Source of the DNA: Clostridia bacterium | GTDB lineage: Bacteria > Bacillota > Clostridia > UBA1381 > UBA9506 | DNA: 54,197 bases | Direction: 5' to 3' | NCBI GenBank assembly: GCA_017546245.1 | Contig: JAFYXI010000002.1 | Span: 1 to 54,197, forward strand | Shown: positions 42,551 to 51,378 of the stretch, one piece after another | How the letters are laid out: each line of letters opens with the position of its first letter | Position numbering within the stretch: the first letter of the stretch is position 1 | The notes under the pieces: generated by a model | What the model saw: only the letters and a program-made list of their open reading frames with translations | The model's database searches: none | What the model was told of the DNA's origin: nothing | Translations under genes and position numbers: made by a program

Positions 42551-45500
42551 ATGGGTAATAAGTGGAACGAAGCGCAAAAAGCGGCGATATATACGCGCGA
42601 TATTAATCTTTTAGTGTCGGCAGCGGCAGGTAGCGGTAAAACTGCGGTTTTGGTTGAAAGAATTATAGAAAAAATAACCGACGAAAAAAATCCTGTGGAT
42701 ATTGACCGTCTGCTTGTAGTTACCTTTACCAATGCAGCAGCGGCAGAAATGCGCGAAAGAATTGTTGCGGCAATTTCTGCAAAGCTTGAGCAGAATCCGT
42801 CGTCAGAGCTTTTGGCAAGACAGATGACCTTAGCTGCCAAAGCAAACATTACTACCATACACTCATTTTGCTTAAATACATTGCGCACCAATTTTAATTT
42901 GGCAGATATTGACCCTAATTTTCGCCTGGCAGATGAAACAGAAAGCGACCTTTTGTGGCTTGATGCGTTAGATGAGGTTGTTGACGAAATGTATGAAGAT
43001 GAAGAATATGCTGAGCATTTTTATATGCTTTTAGAAAATTATTCAAGTGTTAAAACCCGTGACGGCTTTGATGAAATGATTGGTCAGATATATAATTTTG
43101 CCATGAGTCTTCCCAATCCTAAAAAGTGGCTTTATAACTCGGCAGAAAAGTTTAAATGCAGCAGAGGTGAGTTTTTAAAGTCAGAAATGGCTGAAAACAT
43201 CCTTCGTATTGCGCAAGATAAAGTGCGCGAAACAATATGCCAATATGATGACCTGTTAAAAAAGGCAAAGGACGATGATGGCGGAGACAATCTGTTTTTG
43301 TTTTTAGCTCAGGAGCAAGAGTGCTTTAAACATTTGTTAGTTGCAAAAAGCTACGACGAGGCGCAAAAATGGGCTGATTCTTTGGTGTTTGCGCGTTTCC
43401 CCAATGCACCTAAGGGCAGCGAGCCTGTATATCGTGAATATATTAAAAATGCACGTGCTAAAGCCAAAAAAGATTTTGAAAACAATATTTTAAAAGGATT
43501 ATTGCTGTTAACTGCCGAAGAACAGGAAAAGGTTTTGATTGCGCAGTATCCGCAAATGCAGTGTTTGTCAGTGCTGATAATAAGGTTAATTGACCGATTT
43601 GATGAGAAAAAAGCAGAAAAAAATATACTTAATTTTAATGACTTAGAGCATGGATGCTATAAGCTTTTGATGGACGAAGATGGAAAACCGACACCGCTTG
43701 CACGCACGATGGCTGAAAGCTTTGACGAAATTTTGATTGACGAATATCAGGATACAAACCGTTTGCAAGAGGCGATATTTGCCGCAATTAAAAAAGAAAA
43801 TAATCTTTTTATGGTTGGTGATATAAAGCAGAGTATATACCGTTTCAGAAATACAGACCCGACTCTGTTTTGCGAAAAACGTGACAGCTTTTCTGCAGAG
43901 GGAAATGAGAACGGACAAAAGATTATTCTTGCTAAAAACTATCGAAGCAGAGCAGAAATTTTAGCCGGAATAAACGATATTTTTGAAAAAATAATGTCAC
44001 GCAAGGTCGGCGAGGTAGAATATAACGAAGAAGAACGATTAAACCCTGGCGCAAAGTACGATGATACACCTCATCCAATAGTTTCTGATTTGCAGCTGCA
44101 TATAATTAATACCGAAAGTGATGGAGAAGAGATGCTGTCAGATGCTGATGAACCGCCGCGTGAAGAAATAGAACTTGAGGCAGAGCTTGCGGCAAAACAA
44201 ATTGCCGAGCTGATTTCCGGGGGATATCAGATTCTTACAAAAAGCGGATACAGAGCTATATCCTATAAAGATATATGCATTTTATTGCGCAAGACAAAAG
44301 ACTGGGCAAATGTATTTCGTCTTACTTTAAGCGAATACGGCATTCCGTGTTATTCAGAAGCCGGCGGCGGATTTTTAGAAAGTGCCGAAGTCGAGATAAT
44401 GATGTCACTTTTAAAAATAATTGACAATCCGTATCAGGACTTGCCGCTTTTATCTGTTTTAAGGTCTCAGATGTTTAATTTTACAACAAACGACCTTGCA
44501 AAAATCCGCGTTGCAGATAAAAAAGGAAGCTTTTATGATGCGCTTTTAAAGATGGCAGAAGATGAGTCTCAAACAGCAAGCCGGGTACGTATGTTTTTAG
44601 AAAAACTTGAGTTGTTTCGCGAACAGTCAAAATATATGCAGCTTGACGAGCTTATATGGGCACTTTACAGCCGGACCGGATTTTATGATGCGCAGGGTGC
44701 GCAACCGAATGGTGCAATTCGTCAGAGCAATTTGCGTTTGCTTGCAACCAGAGCGCAGGAGTATGAAAAAACAGGCTTTAAAGGTCTTTACAGCTTTGTA
44801 AGATTTATTGATAAATATCGCTCTGCCGGCGGAGATTATGACATAGCCCGTTCGGTGGGAGAAGAGCAGGATGTAGTGCGGATTATGAGTATCCATAAAA
44901 GTAAAGGTCTTGAGTTTCCGGTTGTCATTTTGTGCGGCGCGGGCAAAAAAATGAACCGCAGAGATTTGTCTAAAAACATTCTTATTCATTCTGAGCTTGG
45001 ATATGGTCCTAAATTTGTTGACTCGGATTTGCGAATAACTTATCCTACAGCTGTGCGCTCAATAGTTAAAGAACGGATAGAAAAGGAAACTGTTTCAGAA
45101 GAAATGCGAATTTTGTATGTGGCACTTACACGCGCACGTGAAAAACTGATTGTAATCGGCGCGGCAAAGGATATTCATACGCGGGCATATAGTCTTGGAA
45201 CAAGTATTGACGACAGAGGTCAGATACAAACGGGCAGCGTGCTTTCGGCAACATCTTATCTTGACTGGTTTGTTATGGCACTGCTTATGCATCCTGCATG
45301 CAAAGAGCTTCGTGACAGTATTGAGTATAATATTAAGCTGACAGAGAGCGAAAGTCCCTGGTCTGTTACTATTCACAGCGTGGACGAAAAAACAAAGATA
45401 AATGCAGATGATGAGATAAAAAAGGACAGTAAAACATATGATATTAAAAATCTGTCAGAGCTTATCAGATATGAATATCCGTATCGGAAAGACGAAACCA

Positions 45501-46126
45501 TGCCGACTAAAATAACGGTTACTGAGTTAAAAAACAAGAGCTTGCGCGAAGAAAGTCAGGATAGTGTGTATTTATATCCAAGACCTAAGTTTTTGCAGGA
45601 AACAGCATCGAAAAGATTAAGCGGTGCAGCTCGCGGAACGGCTTTTCATACCGTTATGCAAAGGTTGGATTTTTCGAAAATCTCAGAAGAGGATATTAAC
45701 ACTCAAATTGAAGAGATGGTTAAAAAGAACTATATTGCGCAAGATGCGGCAGGTTGCGTTGAGGCAGATAAAATAATAAGGTTTTTAAATTCTGATGTGG
45801 GAAGGCTTATCATATCAGCACAAAAGGTTGACCGAGAGGTTATGTTTGGAATTAATATTCCGGCAAAAGAGGCAGAACCTGACTATGTAGGCGATGAAAC
45901 CATAATGCTTCAGGGTGTAATTGACTGTGTGATTATAAATGATGGAAAAATAACCGTGCTTGACTATAAAACAGAGCACATAACCTCGAAAGAAGAGGTA
46001 GCAGAAAAATATAAAATTCAGCTTTTATATTATGCACGAGCGGCAGAATTAATTTATGGTTTGCCGGTTAGAAAATGTTATTTGTATCTGTTTGAAACAG
46101 AAGAGGTAATAGAGGTAGAAAAATAA
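42551..46126 (+). CDS. addA: ATP-dependent helicase/nuclease subunit A (AddA)
   Basis: 1191 aa UvrD-like helicase with a C-terminal RecB-family nuclease; with AddB it resects double-strand breaks for recombination. Motifs: Walker A SAAAGSGKTAVLVERI (near 24-40), VVTFTNAAAAEMRERI, the DEYQDTN of motif II, MVGDIKQSIYRFR, LEFPVVIL, YVALTRAREKL, and the nuclease LDYKTEH with QLLYYARA. The start is the ATG at 42551; a GTG nine bases earlier overlaps the AAGGG site. addB normally precedes addA but is not here: the upstream neighbour is cls on the other strand. Confidence 0.96.
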   Translation: MGNKWNEAQKAAIYTRDINLLVSAAAGSGKTAVLVERIIEKITDEKNPVDIDRLLVVTFTNAAAAEMRERIVAAISAKLEQNPSSELLARQMTLAAKANITTIHSFCLNTLRTNFNLADIDPNFRLADETESDLLWLDALDEVVDEMYEDEEYAEHFYMLLENYSSVKTRDGFDEMIGQIYNFAMSLPNPKKWLYNSAEKFKCSRGEFLKSEMAENILRIAQDKVRETICQYDDLLKKAKDDDGGDNLFLFLAQEQECFKHLLVAKSYDEAQKWADSLVFARFPNAPKGSEPVYREYIKNARAKAKKDFENNILKGLLLLTAEEQEKVLIAQYPQMQCLSVLIIRLIDRFDEKKAEKNILNFNDLEHGCYKLLMDEDGKPTPLARTMAESFDEILIDEYQDTNRLQEAIFAAIKKENNLFMVGDIKQSIYRFRNTDPTLFCEKRDSFSAEGNENGQKIILAKNYRSRAEILAGINDIFEKIMSRKVGEVEYNEEERLNPGAKYDDTPHPIVSDLQLHIINTESDGEEMLSDADEPPREEIELEAELAAKQIAELISGGYQILTKSGYRAISYKDICILLRKTKDWANVFRLTLSEYGIPCYSEAGGGFLESAEVEIMMSLLKIIDNPYQDLPLLSVLRSQMFNFTTNDLAKIRVADKKGSFYDALLKMAEDESQTASRVRMFLEKLELFREQSKYMQLDELIWALYSRTGFYDAQGAQPNGAIRQSNLRLLATRAQEYEKTGFKGLYSFVRFIDKYRSAGGDYDIARSVGEEQDVVRIMSIHKSKGLEFPVVILCGAGKKMNRRDLSKNILIHSELGYGPKFVDSDLRITYPTAVRSIVKERIEKETVSEEMRILYVALTRAREKLIVIGAAKDIHTRAYSLGTSIDDRGQIQTGSVLSATSYLDWFVMALLMHPACKELRDSIEYNIKLTESESPWSVTIHSVDEKTKINADDEIKKDSKTYDIKNLSELIRYEYPYRKDETMPTKITVTELKNKSLREESQDSVYLYPRPKFLQETASKRLSGAARGTAFHTVMQRLDFSKISEEDINTQIEEMVKKNYIAQDAAGCVEADKIIRFLNSDVGRLIISAQKVDREVMFGINIPAKEAEPDYVGDETIMLQGVIDCVIINDGKITVLDYKTEHITSKEEVAEKYKIQLLYYARAAELIYGLPVRKCYLYLFETEEVIEVEK

Positions 46127-46154
46127 AAATGTGTGGCATGTGCCACACATTTTT
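46125..46154. terminator. Terminator after addA, shared with spoVAD
   Basis: A 14-bp stem (AAAAATGTGTGGCA/TGCCACACATTTTT) with a 2-nt loop. It overlaps the addA stop and reaches the spoVAD stop from the other side. Confidence 0.85.
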
Positions 46155-47169
46155 TATTTATTCACGATGCTTACTGCGTGCGCAATCCCGGGGATGCTTT
46201 CGCCTTGCTGTACGGTGGTTGTGCTCATTAATGCACCTGTTGCCATAAATAAAATGCGGTTATATTTTTTTCTTTTAAAAGCTTATATAAATATCCGCAA
46301 AAGGTAAGAGCAGAGCAACCGCAGCCGCTTCCGCCTGAATGAACATCCTGTGTTTCGCAGTCAAACAAAATAAGACCGCAGTCGTTATAATTTTTAGAAA
46401 GATCATATCCTTCTTTTTTCATTAAATCTATAACTATTGATTTTCCAACCTTGCCTAAATCGCCGCTTACGATTAAGTCATAGTCTTCGGGACTTCTTTT
46501 AGTATCTTTAAAATGAGTTAAAAGAGTATCGACAGCGGCAGGTGCCATTGCCGCACCCATATTATTGGCATCTTTAATTCCCATATCTACAATTTTTCCC
46601 GTTGTTATAAGGTCAATTGCAGGAGCTGAGCCGGTTGCGGATAAGATTGCACAGCCAGAACCGGTTGCGGTCCATTGCGCTCCCGGTGGGCGTTGACCGC
46701 CGTATTCAAGCGGAAAGCGAAACTGTCGCTCGGCAGAACAGAAGTGACTTGAAGTAACGGCGGCGCAGGTATCGGCATATCCGCCATCTATGGTCATTGC
46801 TGCCATACTCATTGAAAGAGCCATGGTAGAGCATGCTCCGTAAAGACCTATAAACGGAATTTCTAAAGAACGGATGCCGTAGTTTGTGCTTGTGCATTGG
46901 TTTAAAAGATCACCGCCAAAAATATAATCTATCTGTTCGGGGGTGCGATTACACTTATCTAAGGCTGTGCGAACTGCCTGCTCCATAAATTTGCTTTCTG
47001 CCTTTTCCCAGCTTTCTTCGCCCCACATAGTGTCTTTAACTATGGTGTCAAAAAATTGTCCTATCGGGCCTTCGCCTTCTTTTGAACCTGATATAGCTGC
47101 TGTGGATATTATAACGGGTGGATTGTCAAAACATACTGTTTGCGATCCTGATTTTTTTGTTTTTGCCAT
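46154..47169 (-). pseudogene. spoVAD: Stage V sporulation protein AD, one-base frameshift
   Basis: SpoVAD is a thiolase-fold protein that binds dipicolinic acid and is needed to load it into the spore. From the ATG at 47169 the frame is typical: STAAISGSKEGEGPIGQFFDTIVKD, IFGGDLLNQCTSTNYGIRSLEIPFIGLYGACSTM, LEYGGQRPPGAQWTATGSG and VHSGGSGCGCSALTFCGYL. After LLKEK the frame runs into a stop at 46228. Reading one base back gives NRILFMATGALMSTTTVQQGESIPGIAHAVSIVNK, the normal C-terminus, ending at 46154. The break is a run of seven As (46265-46271 on the plus strand) where eight would restore it. The usual neighbours spoVAC and spoVAE are absent. A real mutation, slippage or sequencing error are all possible. 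Confidence 0.88.
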
Positions 47170-47200
47170 ATTTATCATGCCCCTTAACTTGTAAATAAAA

Positions 47201-47230
47201 AGTGCCTTCGCGCTATAGCACAAAGGCACT
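47201..47230 (-). terminator. Terminator after rsmG
   Basis: On the minus strand AGTGCCTT...AAGGCACT with an inner GTGC-TATA-GCGC stem, followed by TTTTATTT. Confidence 0.8.
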
Positions 47231-47263
47231 CAGCTATATTTAGTATGTAATAAAAACAGCGAT

Positions 47264-47968
47264 TTATACAAGCGGATTTTTTGAAATATGCCCCGGGTTT
47301 CGTGGATATTTTTTTGGTGTGCTTGCGTTTTTCTGCACGGTAACCAAAGTATGTGTAATGTCGGAATCAACAAGAGTATAGGTATCGGTTTTGATATTAG
47401 CACCGCCTAACTTTTTGATTGCGCCTTCAGCTTTAGCAACTTCTTCGAGACCTGCACTGCCTTTATATGCCAAGAAAATTCCACCAATTTTTACATAGGG
47501 CATACAGTACTCTGAAAGCACGTTTAAGTTTGCAACAGCACGCGCGGTTGCAACGTCAAAGCTTTCTCGTAATTCTGCTTTTGCTCCGTCTTCTGCACGG
47601 CTGTGAGCTGCTTTGATTCCGTCAAGCTTTAGGGCGGAGATAAGCTCGTTTAAAAATAAAATACGCTTGTTTAATGAATCTAAAAGCAAAACCGAAATAT
47701 CGGGACGCATTATTTTAAGCGGCACACCCGGGAATCCTGCGCCCGAGCCAACGTCAATTACGCTTGCTCCCCACGGAATTTTATCTATACCGTAAATGCA
47801 GTCGGCAAAGTGCTTTAGTGCAACCTCGTCGGGTTCGGTTATTGCCGTTAAGTTAATTTTTTCATTCCACTCAGAAAGCATCAGGTGATAAAGCTCAAAC
47901 TGATTTAGCTGTGTCTGGCTGTATTCTACACCCATCTTTTGCAGATATTTTTCTAAATATTGTTTCAT
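47264..47968 (-). CDS. rsmG: 16S rRNA (guanine-527-N7)-methyltransferase
   Basis: 234 aa SAM-dependent methyltransferase for G527 of 16S rRNA; loss in other bacteria gives low-level streptomycin resistance. Motifs: LYHLMLSEWNEKINLTAI, HFADCIYG, VIDVGSGAGFPGVPLKI, HSRAEDGA and TARAVANLNVLSEYCMPYVKIGG. The C-terminus (TPKKYPRNPGHISKNPL) is typical. It overlaps the upstream AI-2E family gene by 4 nt. It is not next to mnmG as in many Firmicutes. Confidence 0.95.
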   Translation of the reverse strand: MKQYLEKYLQKMGVEYSQTQLNQFELYHLMLSEWNEKINLTAITEPDEVALKHFADCIYGIDKIPWGASVIDVGSGAGFPGVPLKIMRPDISVLLLDSLNKRILFLNELISALKLDGIKAAHSRAEDGAKAELRESFDVATARAVANLNVLSEYCMPYVKIGGIFLAYKGSAGLEEVAKAEGAIKKLGGANIKTDTYTLVDSDITHTLVTVQKNASTPKKYPRNPGHISKNPLV

Positions 47969-49116
47969 TTTGTTTCATCCTTTGTTGCGACAGTTTTAGG
48001 TTGTGGCTCTTTGTCGTCTAAATAATCTAAAAGCAGCATTCTTATTGCGGCGATTGCAGGAACACCAATAATCATACCCGTAACACCGAATAAACCGCCG
48101 AATACTAAAATTGCAAATATTACCCAGAACGGACTGACTCCTACCGAGTCACCTAAAATTTTAGGACCTATTATGTTAGAATCTGCCTGCTGAAGAACAA
48201 TTATAAATAATAAAGTCCATATAGCTGAATAAACGTTGTTTACCAAAAGTGTTACAACAACAACGGGAATGGCACCGATTATCGGGCCGAAATACGGAAT
48301 CATATTAAACAGCAAAGTAATAACTGCCATTAAAAGTGCATACGGCACATCTATTATCATAAAGCCTATAAGAGCAATTATACCTATTATTATAGAATCT
48401 ATTGCTTTTCCAAAGAAAAATTTATAAAAAATTGTACTTATTTCGCTGACGTAATGGCCAATTTTATCAATGGTATCTTTTTTGATTACAGCACCTGCCA
48501 GCTTGCGCCCCATATAAAACAACGAATCTCGCTCGTTTAATATATATGCGCATATGATAATTCCCATAAACCACGATGCAACTGTTGAAGTAACGCCTTT
48601 AACGCCCTCCATATACACGTTCCAGTTACCTCTGAAAAATACATTATAAAGATTTTCAAAAGACAAAAATTGTGTGATTTGGTTTATATCTACAAAATCA
48701 AAAAAACTGGCTTTTTCGGCTTGAGAAATGACGAAAGCATTTATTTCGTCTATATATCCGGGCAGACGCTTGACAAATTCTGCAACACTCACCGAAAGAC
48801 GCGGCATTAAAAGGCTTATCAAAAGAACTATAACCAGTATAAATGCGGCATAGACAACTAAAACAGAAAGCCCTTTTTTAGATTCTGCAATTTTTTTGTG
48901 TTTAGAGCGCGCAAAAAATTCCTCGGTCTTTTTACAGGCAGGATAAAGAAAAAATGCTAAAATTGCACCGATAATAAATGGCATAAGCAGATTAATAAAA
49001 GAGCCTATTGCACTAAAAACGTTTGCCAGGTTATCAAAGGTTTTGTATACGGTTATTACGGCAACTGCAAATATAAAAGCGAGCAGCCATTTAGACCAGG
49101 TGTGTTTTTTATCCAT
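47965..49116 (-). CDS. AI-2E family (UPF0118) membrane transporter
   Basis: 383 aa with about eight membrane helices. Typical blocks: LMPFIIGAILAFFLYPACKKTEEF, SWFMGIIICAYILNERDSL, GKAIDSIIIGIIALIGFMIIDVPYALLMAVITLLFNMIPYFGPIIGAIP and FGVTGMIIGVPAIAAIRMLLL. Family members move autoinducer-2, ions or compatible solutes; the substrate is unknown. CAGGAGG precedes the ATG, a good promoter lies 40 nt upstream, and the gene overlaps rsmG. Confidence 0.9.
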   Translation of the reverse strand: MDKKHTWSKWLLAFIFAVAVITVYKTFDNLANVFSAIGSFINLLMPFIIGAILAFFLYPACKKTEEFFARSKHKKIAESKKGLSVLVVYAAFILVIVLLISLLMPRLSVSVAEFVKRLPGYIDEINAFVISQAEKASFFDFVDINQITQFLSFENLYNVFFRGNWNVYMEGVKGVTSTVASWFMGIIICAYILNERDSLFYMGRKLAGAVIKKDTIDKIGHYVSEISTIFYKFFFGKAIDSIIIGIIALIGFMIIDVPYALLMAVITLLFNMIPYFGPIIGAIPVVVVTLLVNNVYSAIWTLLFIIVLQQADSNIIGPKILGDSVGVSPFWVIFAILVFGGLFGVTGMIIGVPAIAAIRMLLLDYLDDKEPQPKTVATKDETK

Positions 49117-49156
49117 CTTATGCCTCCTGATATTTTGCGTTTAGTTAACGTAATTT

Positions 49157-49185
49157 ATTATACAGCAAAAAATATATAAAAACAA
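49157..49185 (-). promoter_or_regulatory. Promoter of the AI-2E family gene-rsmG operon
   Basis: TTGTTT (49180-49185), 17-nt spacer, perfect TATAAT (49157-49162) on the minus strand. Confidence 0.7.
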
Positions 49186-49197
49186 GGGTTTGTACAG

Positions 49198-49950
49198 TTA
49201 AATAATTGTGACAGAGGAAAAGCGTGCCGCAAATTCCTTTGCTTTATCGCTTTCGCATACAAGATAATCAATGTCTTCAAGTGATGCCTGCTTAAATGAG
49301 GATTGTGTGCCTATTTTTTCGCCGTCGCAAAGAAATGCTTTCTTTTGTGCGTTTTTAAGCATAGAGTTGCGCACTAAAACTTCTTGACGTGTGCAGTCGG
49401 ATATTACTCCGCCGTCGGAAAGGGATTTGGTAGAAAAAAAGACAATATCTGCATATGTGTTTTCGAATATATAGTGCGCATCAGGTCCTATAAGGCAGCT
49501 GCGGTTTTCGGTGCTGAGCATTCCGCCCGATGAAATAACTTTTATTGCCGAATTTGCCAAAAGCACAAGAATTTCTATATTGTTGGTTATAACGGTAAGT
49601 GTGCTGTTATTCATAATTTCTGCCGCCAGATAAAAAGCTGTTGATGACTGGTCTAAAAAAATAATATTCCCGTCTTTTATTAAAGTTTTTGCCTTTTTGG
49701 CTATAAGCTTTTTTTCATTTATATTATGATGCGACCGTTTGTTAAAAGATATTACATTTGAAAAATTTTTGACTAATTCTGCGCCACCATAGGTTCTTGC
49801 GATAATTCCACGGTTTTCTAGGATTGTTAAATCTCTTCTTATGCTTGATTCACTTGCGTAAAGCCTTTCGCACAGCTCTTTAACCGTAATAAATCCGTCT
49901 TCGTTTTTAAGAATATTAATTATTTCTCTTTCTCGTTCGTTTTTTAGCAT
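49198..49950 (-). CDS. DeoR/GlpR-family transcriptional repressor
   Basis: 250 aa from the ATG at 49950, five bases after AGGAGG; the longer frame from 50004 covers the control region and is rejected. The N-terminal DeoR helix-turn-helix (REREIINILKNEDGFITVKELCERLYASESSIRRDLTILENRGIIARTYGGAEL) is followed by an ISOCOT sugar-phosphate sensor domain (about 75-235; GNIIFLDQSSTAFYLA, SSGGMLS, LCDGEKIG). It is divergent from the egsA-HAD pair and probably represses it; the inducer would be a phosphorylated metabolite. Confidence 0.92.
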   Translation of the reverse strand: MLKNEREREIINILKNEDGFITVKELCERLYASESSIRRDLTILENRGIIARTYGGAELVKNFSNVISFNKRSHHNINEKKLIAKKAKTLIKDGNIIFLDQSSTAFYLAAEIMNNSTLTVITNNIEILVLLANSAIKVISSGGMLSTENRSCLIGPDAHYIFENTYADIVFFSTKSLSDGGVISDCTRQEVLVRNSMLKNAQKKAFLCDGEKIGTQSSFKQASLEDIDYLVCESDKAKEFAARFSSVTII

Positions 49951-49970
49951 AGTAACCTCCTGAAAATGAT

Positions 49971-50052
49971 TGATTTTTGAACGTTTTTCAAAAAAATATA
50001 TCAAACTGTCGATTTTTTGACTGATTTACATTAAATTGTTGATTTGTTTTGA
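49971..50052. promoter_or_regulatory. Repeated GATTTTTGA-like sites, possible DeoR operators
   Basis: Three related motifs, TGATTTTTGA (49971-49980), CGATTTTTTGA (50010-50020) and TGATTTGTTTTGA (50040-50052), lie between the divergent genes. The last overlaps the egsA promoter. DeoR proteins often bind spaced direct repeats. Confidence 0.45.
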
Positions 50053-50067
50053 TGATGATATTATAAT
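50039..50067 (+). promoter_or_regulatory. egsA promoter
   Basis: TTGATT (50039-50044), 17-nt spacer, TATAAT (50062-50067), about 42 nt ahead of the gene. Confidence 0.7.
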
Positions 50068-50115
50068 ATATTTTGTGATAAAAGTAAATCTATAAATATA
50101 AAAAGGATGAATCTT

Positions 50116-51378
50116 ATGAATATTAATGATATTTTAAAAGGTGTAAACTGCGATTGCGGAAAAATACACAGCTGCAACATCGAGTATGTGTACATAGAAA
50201 ACAATGCTATAAGCCGTTTGACCGAGATTTGCAAAAATAACAAAAATATTCTTTTAGTAGCCGATGAAAATACGTTTTCGGCAGCAGGTGCAAAGGTAGA
50301 GATGGCTCTTGGCAGAAAAAATATTAAAAAAGTAATATTTGACGGCAAAACGGTTCTTATACCGAACGAAGATGCAATAGAAAAAGTAAATGCTGATATT
50401 TGCGATACAGATTTAATTATAGGCATCGGCTCGGGAGTTATTCAGGATTTGTGTAAGTATGTGTCGTTTTTTTCCAAGATTCCTTATATGGTGGTTGCAA
50501 CTGCACCGTCAATGGACGGTTATGCATCAGACGGTGCGGCTATGATTTTAAACGGAATGAAAGAGACAGTAAAAGCAGGTCTTCCGAGAGCAATTATCGC
50601 CGATACCGAGGTTTTAAAGGATGCCCCTATGGAGATGATAAAGGCCGGCTACGGAGATATTATAGGAAAATACTCAGCCCTGTGTGACTGGAAGCTTAGC
50701 AGGGCAGTAAACGGCGAATATTTTTGTCAGTATATTTATGATACAACATTTAAAATGATAGAAAATACTCTCTGCACAGCAAAGGGACTTTTAAACAGAG
50801 ATGAAAACAGCGTAAAAGCACTTATGGAAGCTCTTACGGTTGTAGGAATAATGATGAGCTTTGCAGGTTCTTCTCGTCCGGCGTCGGGCAGTGAACACCA
50901 TCTTTCACACTTTTTCGAAATCGTTGGTATCGTAAACTCAGAGCCTTATTTTCCGCACGGAATTGATGTTGTATATTCAACAGTTATTACGGCAGAAATA
51001 AGAGAAAAAATATTAAAAGAAGAATTTTCTGACAGTATTTATCGTCTTTCGGATGATGAATACCGCAAAAAAATGTCCGAGGTGTATAAAGATGTAGCAG
51101 AGGGCTGTATTGCTCTTCAGGATAAAGTGGGGAATTATAAAGCCGACAGACTGGGTGTTTATAAGCAGAAAGAGGCAGAAATTAAAGAGATTTTATCCGA
51201 AATGCCGGGTTCTGACGAAATTGACGATATGCTAAAGCTTGCAGAAATTGATATGGCAGAGTTTTATAAGCTTTATAGCGATGAAAAAATAAAGAATGCC
51301 ATACTTTATGCAAAGGATTTAAAAGACAGATATACAGTTTTATGGCTGTATTATGACTTGTTCGGAGGTAAAATGTAA
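50116..51378 (+). CDS. egsA: sn-Glycerol-1-phosphate dehydrogenase-like protein
   Basis: 420 aa member of the iron/zinc alcohol dehydrogenase superfamily, AraM/EgsA branch. Visible: LLVADENTFSAAG, the nucleotide loop GIGSGVIQDLCKY, ATAPSMDGYASDGAAM, KAGYGDIIGKYSALCDWKL, and metal-binding His in SGSEHHLSHFFE and YFPHGIDVVY. The enzyme reduces dihydroxyacetone phosphate to glycerol-1-phosphate, the archaeal lipid backbone enantiomer; in Bacillus it feeds PcrB. I start at the ATG at 50116, eight bases after AAGGA. The stop and the next gene's start overlap (TAATG). Confidence 0.88.
   Translation: MNINDILKGVNCDCGKIHSCNIEYVYIENNAISRLTEICKNNKNILLVADENTFSAAGAKVEMALGRKNIKKVIFDGKTVLIPNEDAIEKVNADICDTDLIIGIGSGVIQDLCKYVSFFSKIPYMVVATAPSMDGYASDGAAMILNGMKETVKAGLPRAIIADTEVLKDAPMEMIKAGYGDIIGKYSALCDWKLSRAVNGEYFCQYIYDTTFKMIENTLCTAKGLLNRDENSVKALMEALTVVGIMMSFAGSSRPASGSEHHLSHFFEIVGIVNSEPYFPHGIDVVYSTVITAEIREKILKEEFSDSIYRLSDDEYRKKMSEVYKDVAEGCIALQDKVGNYKADRLGVYKQKEAEIKEILSEMPGSDEIDDMLKLAEIDMAEFYKLYSDEKIKNAILYAKDLKDRYTVLWLYYDLFGGKM

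Noticed and set aside
46154-47169. Programmed frameshift in spoVAD
   Set aside because: The local A-AAA-AAT is a weak slippery site and a spore protein is not known to use recoding; mutation, slippage or sequencing error are simpler.
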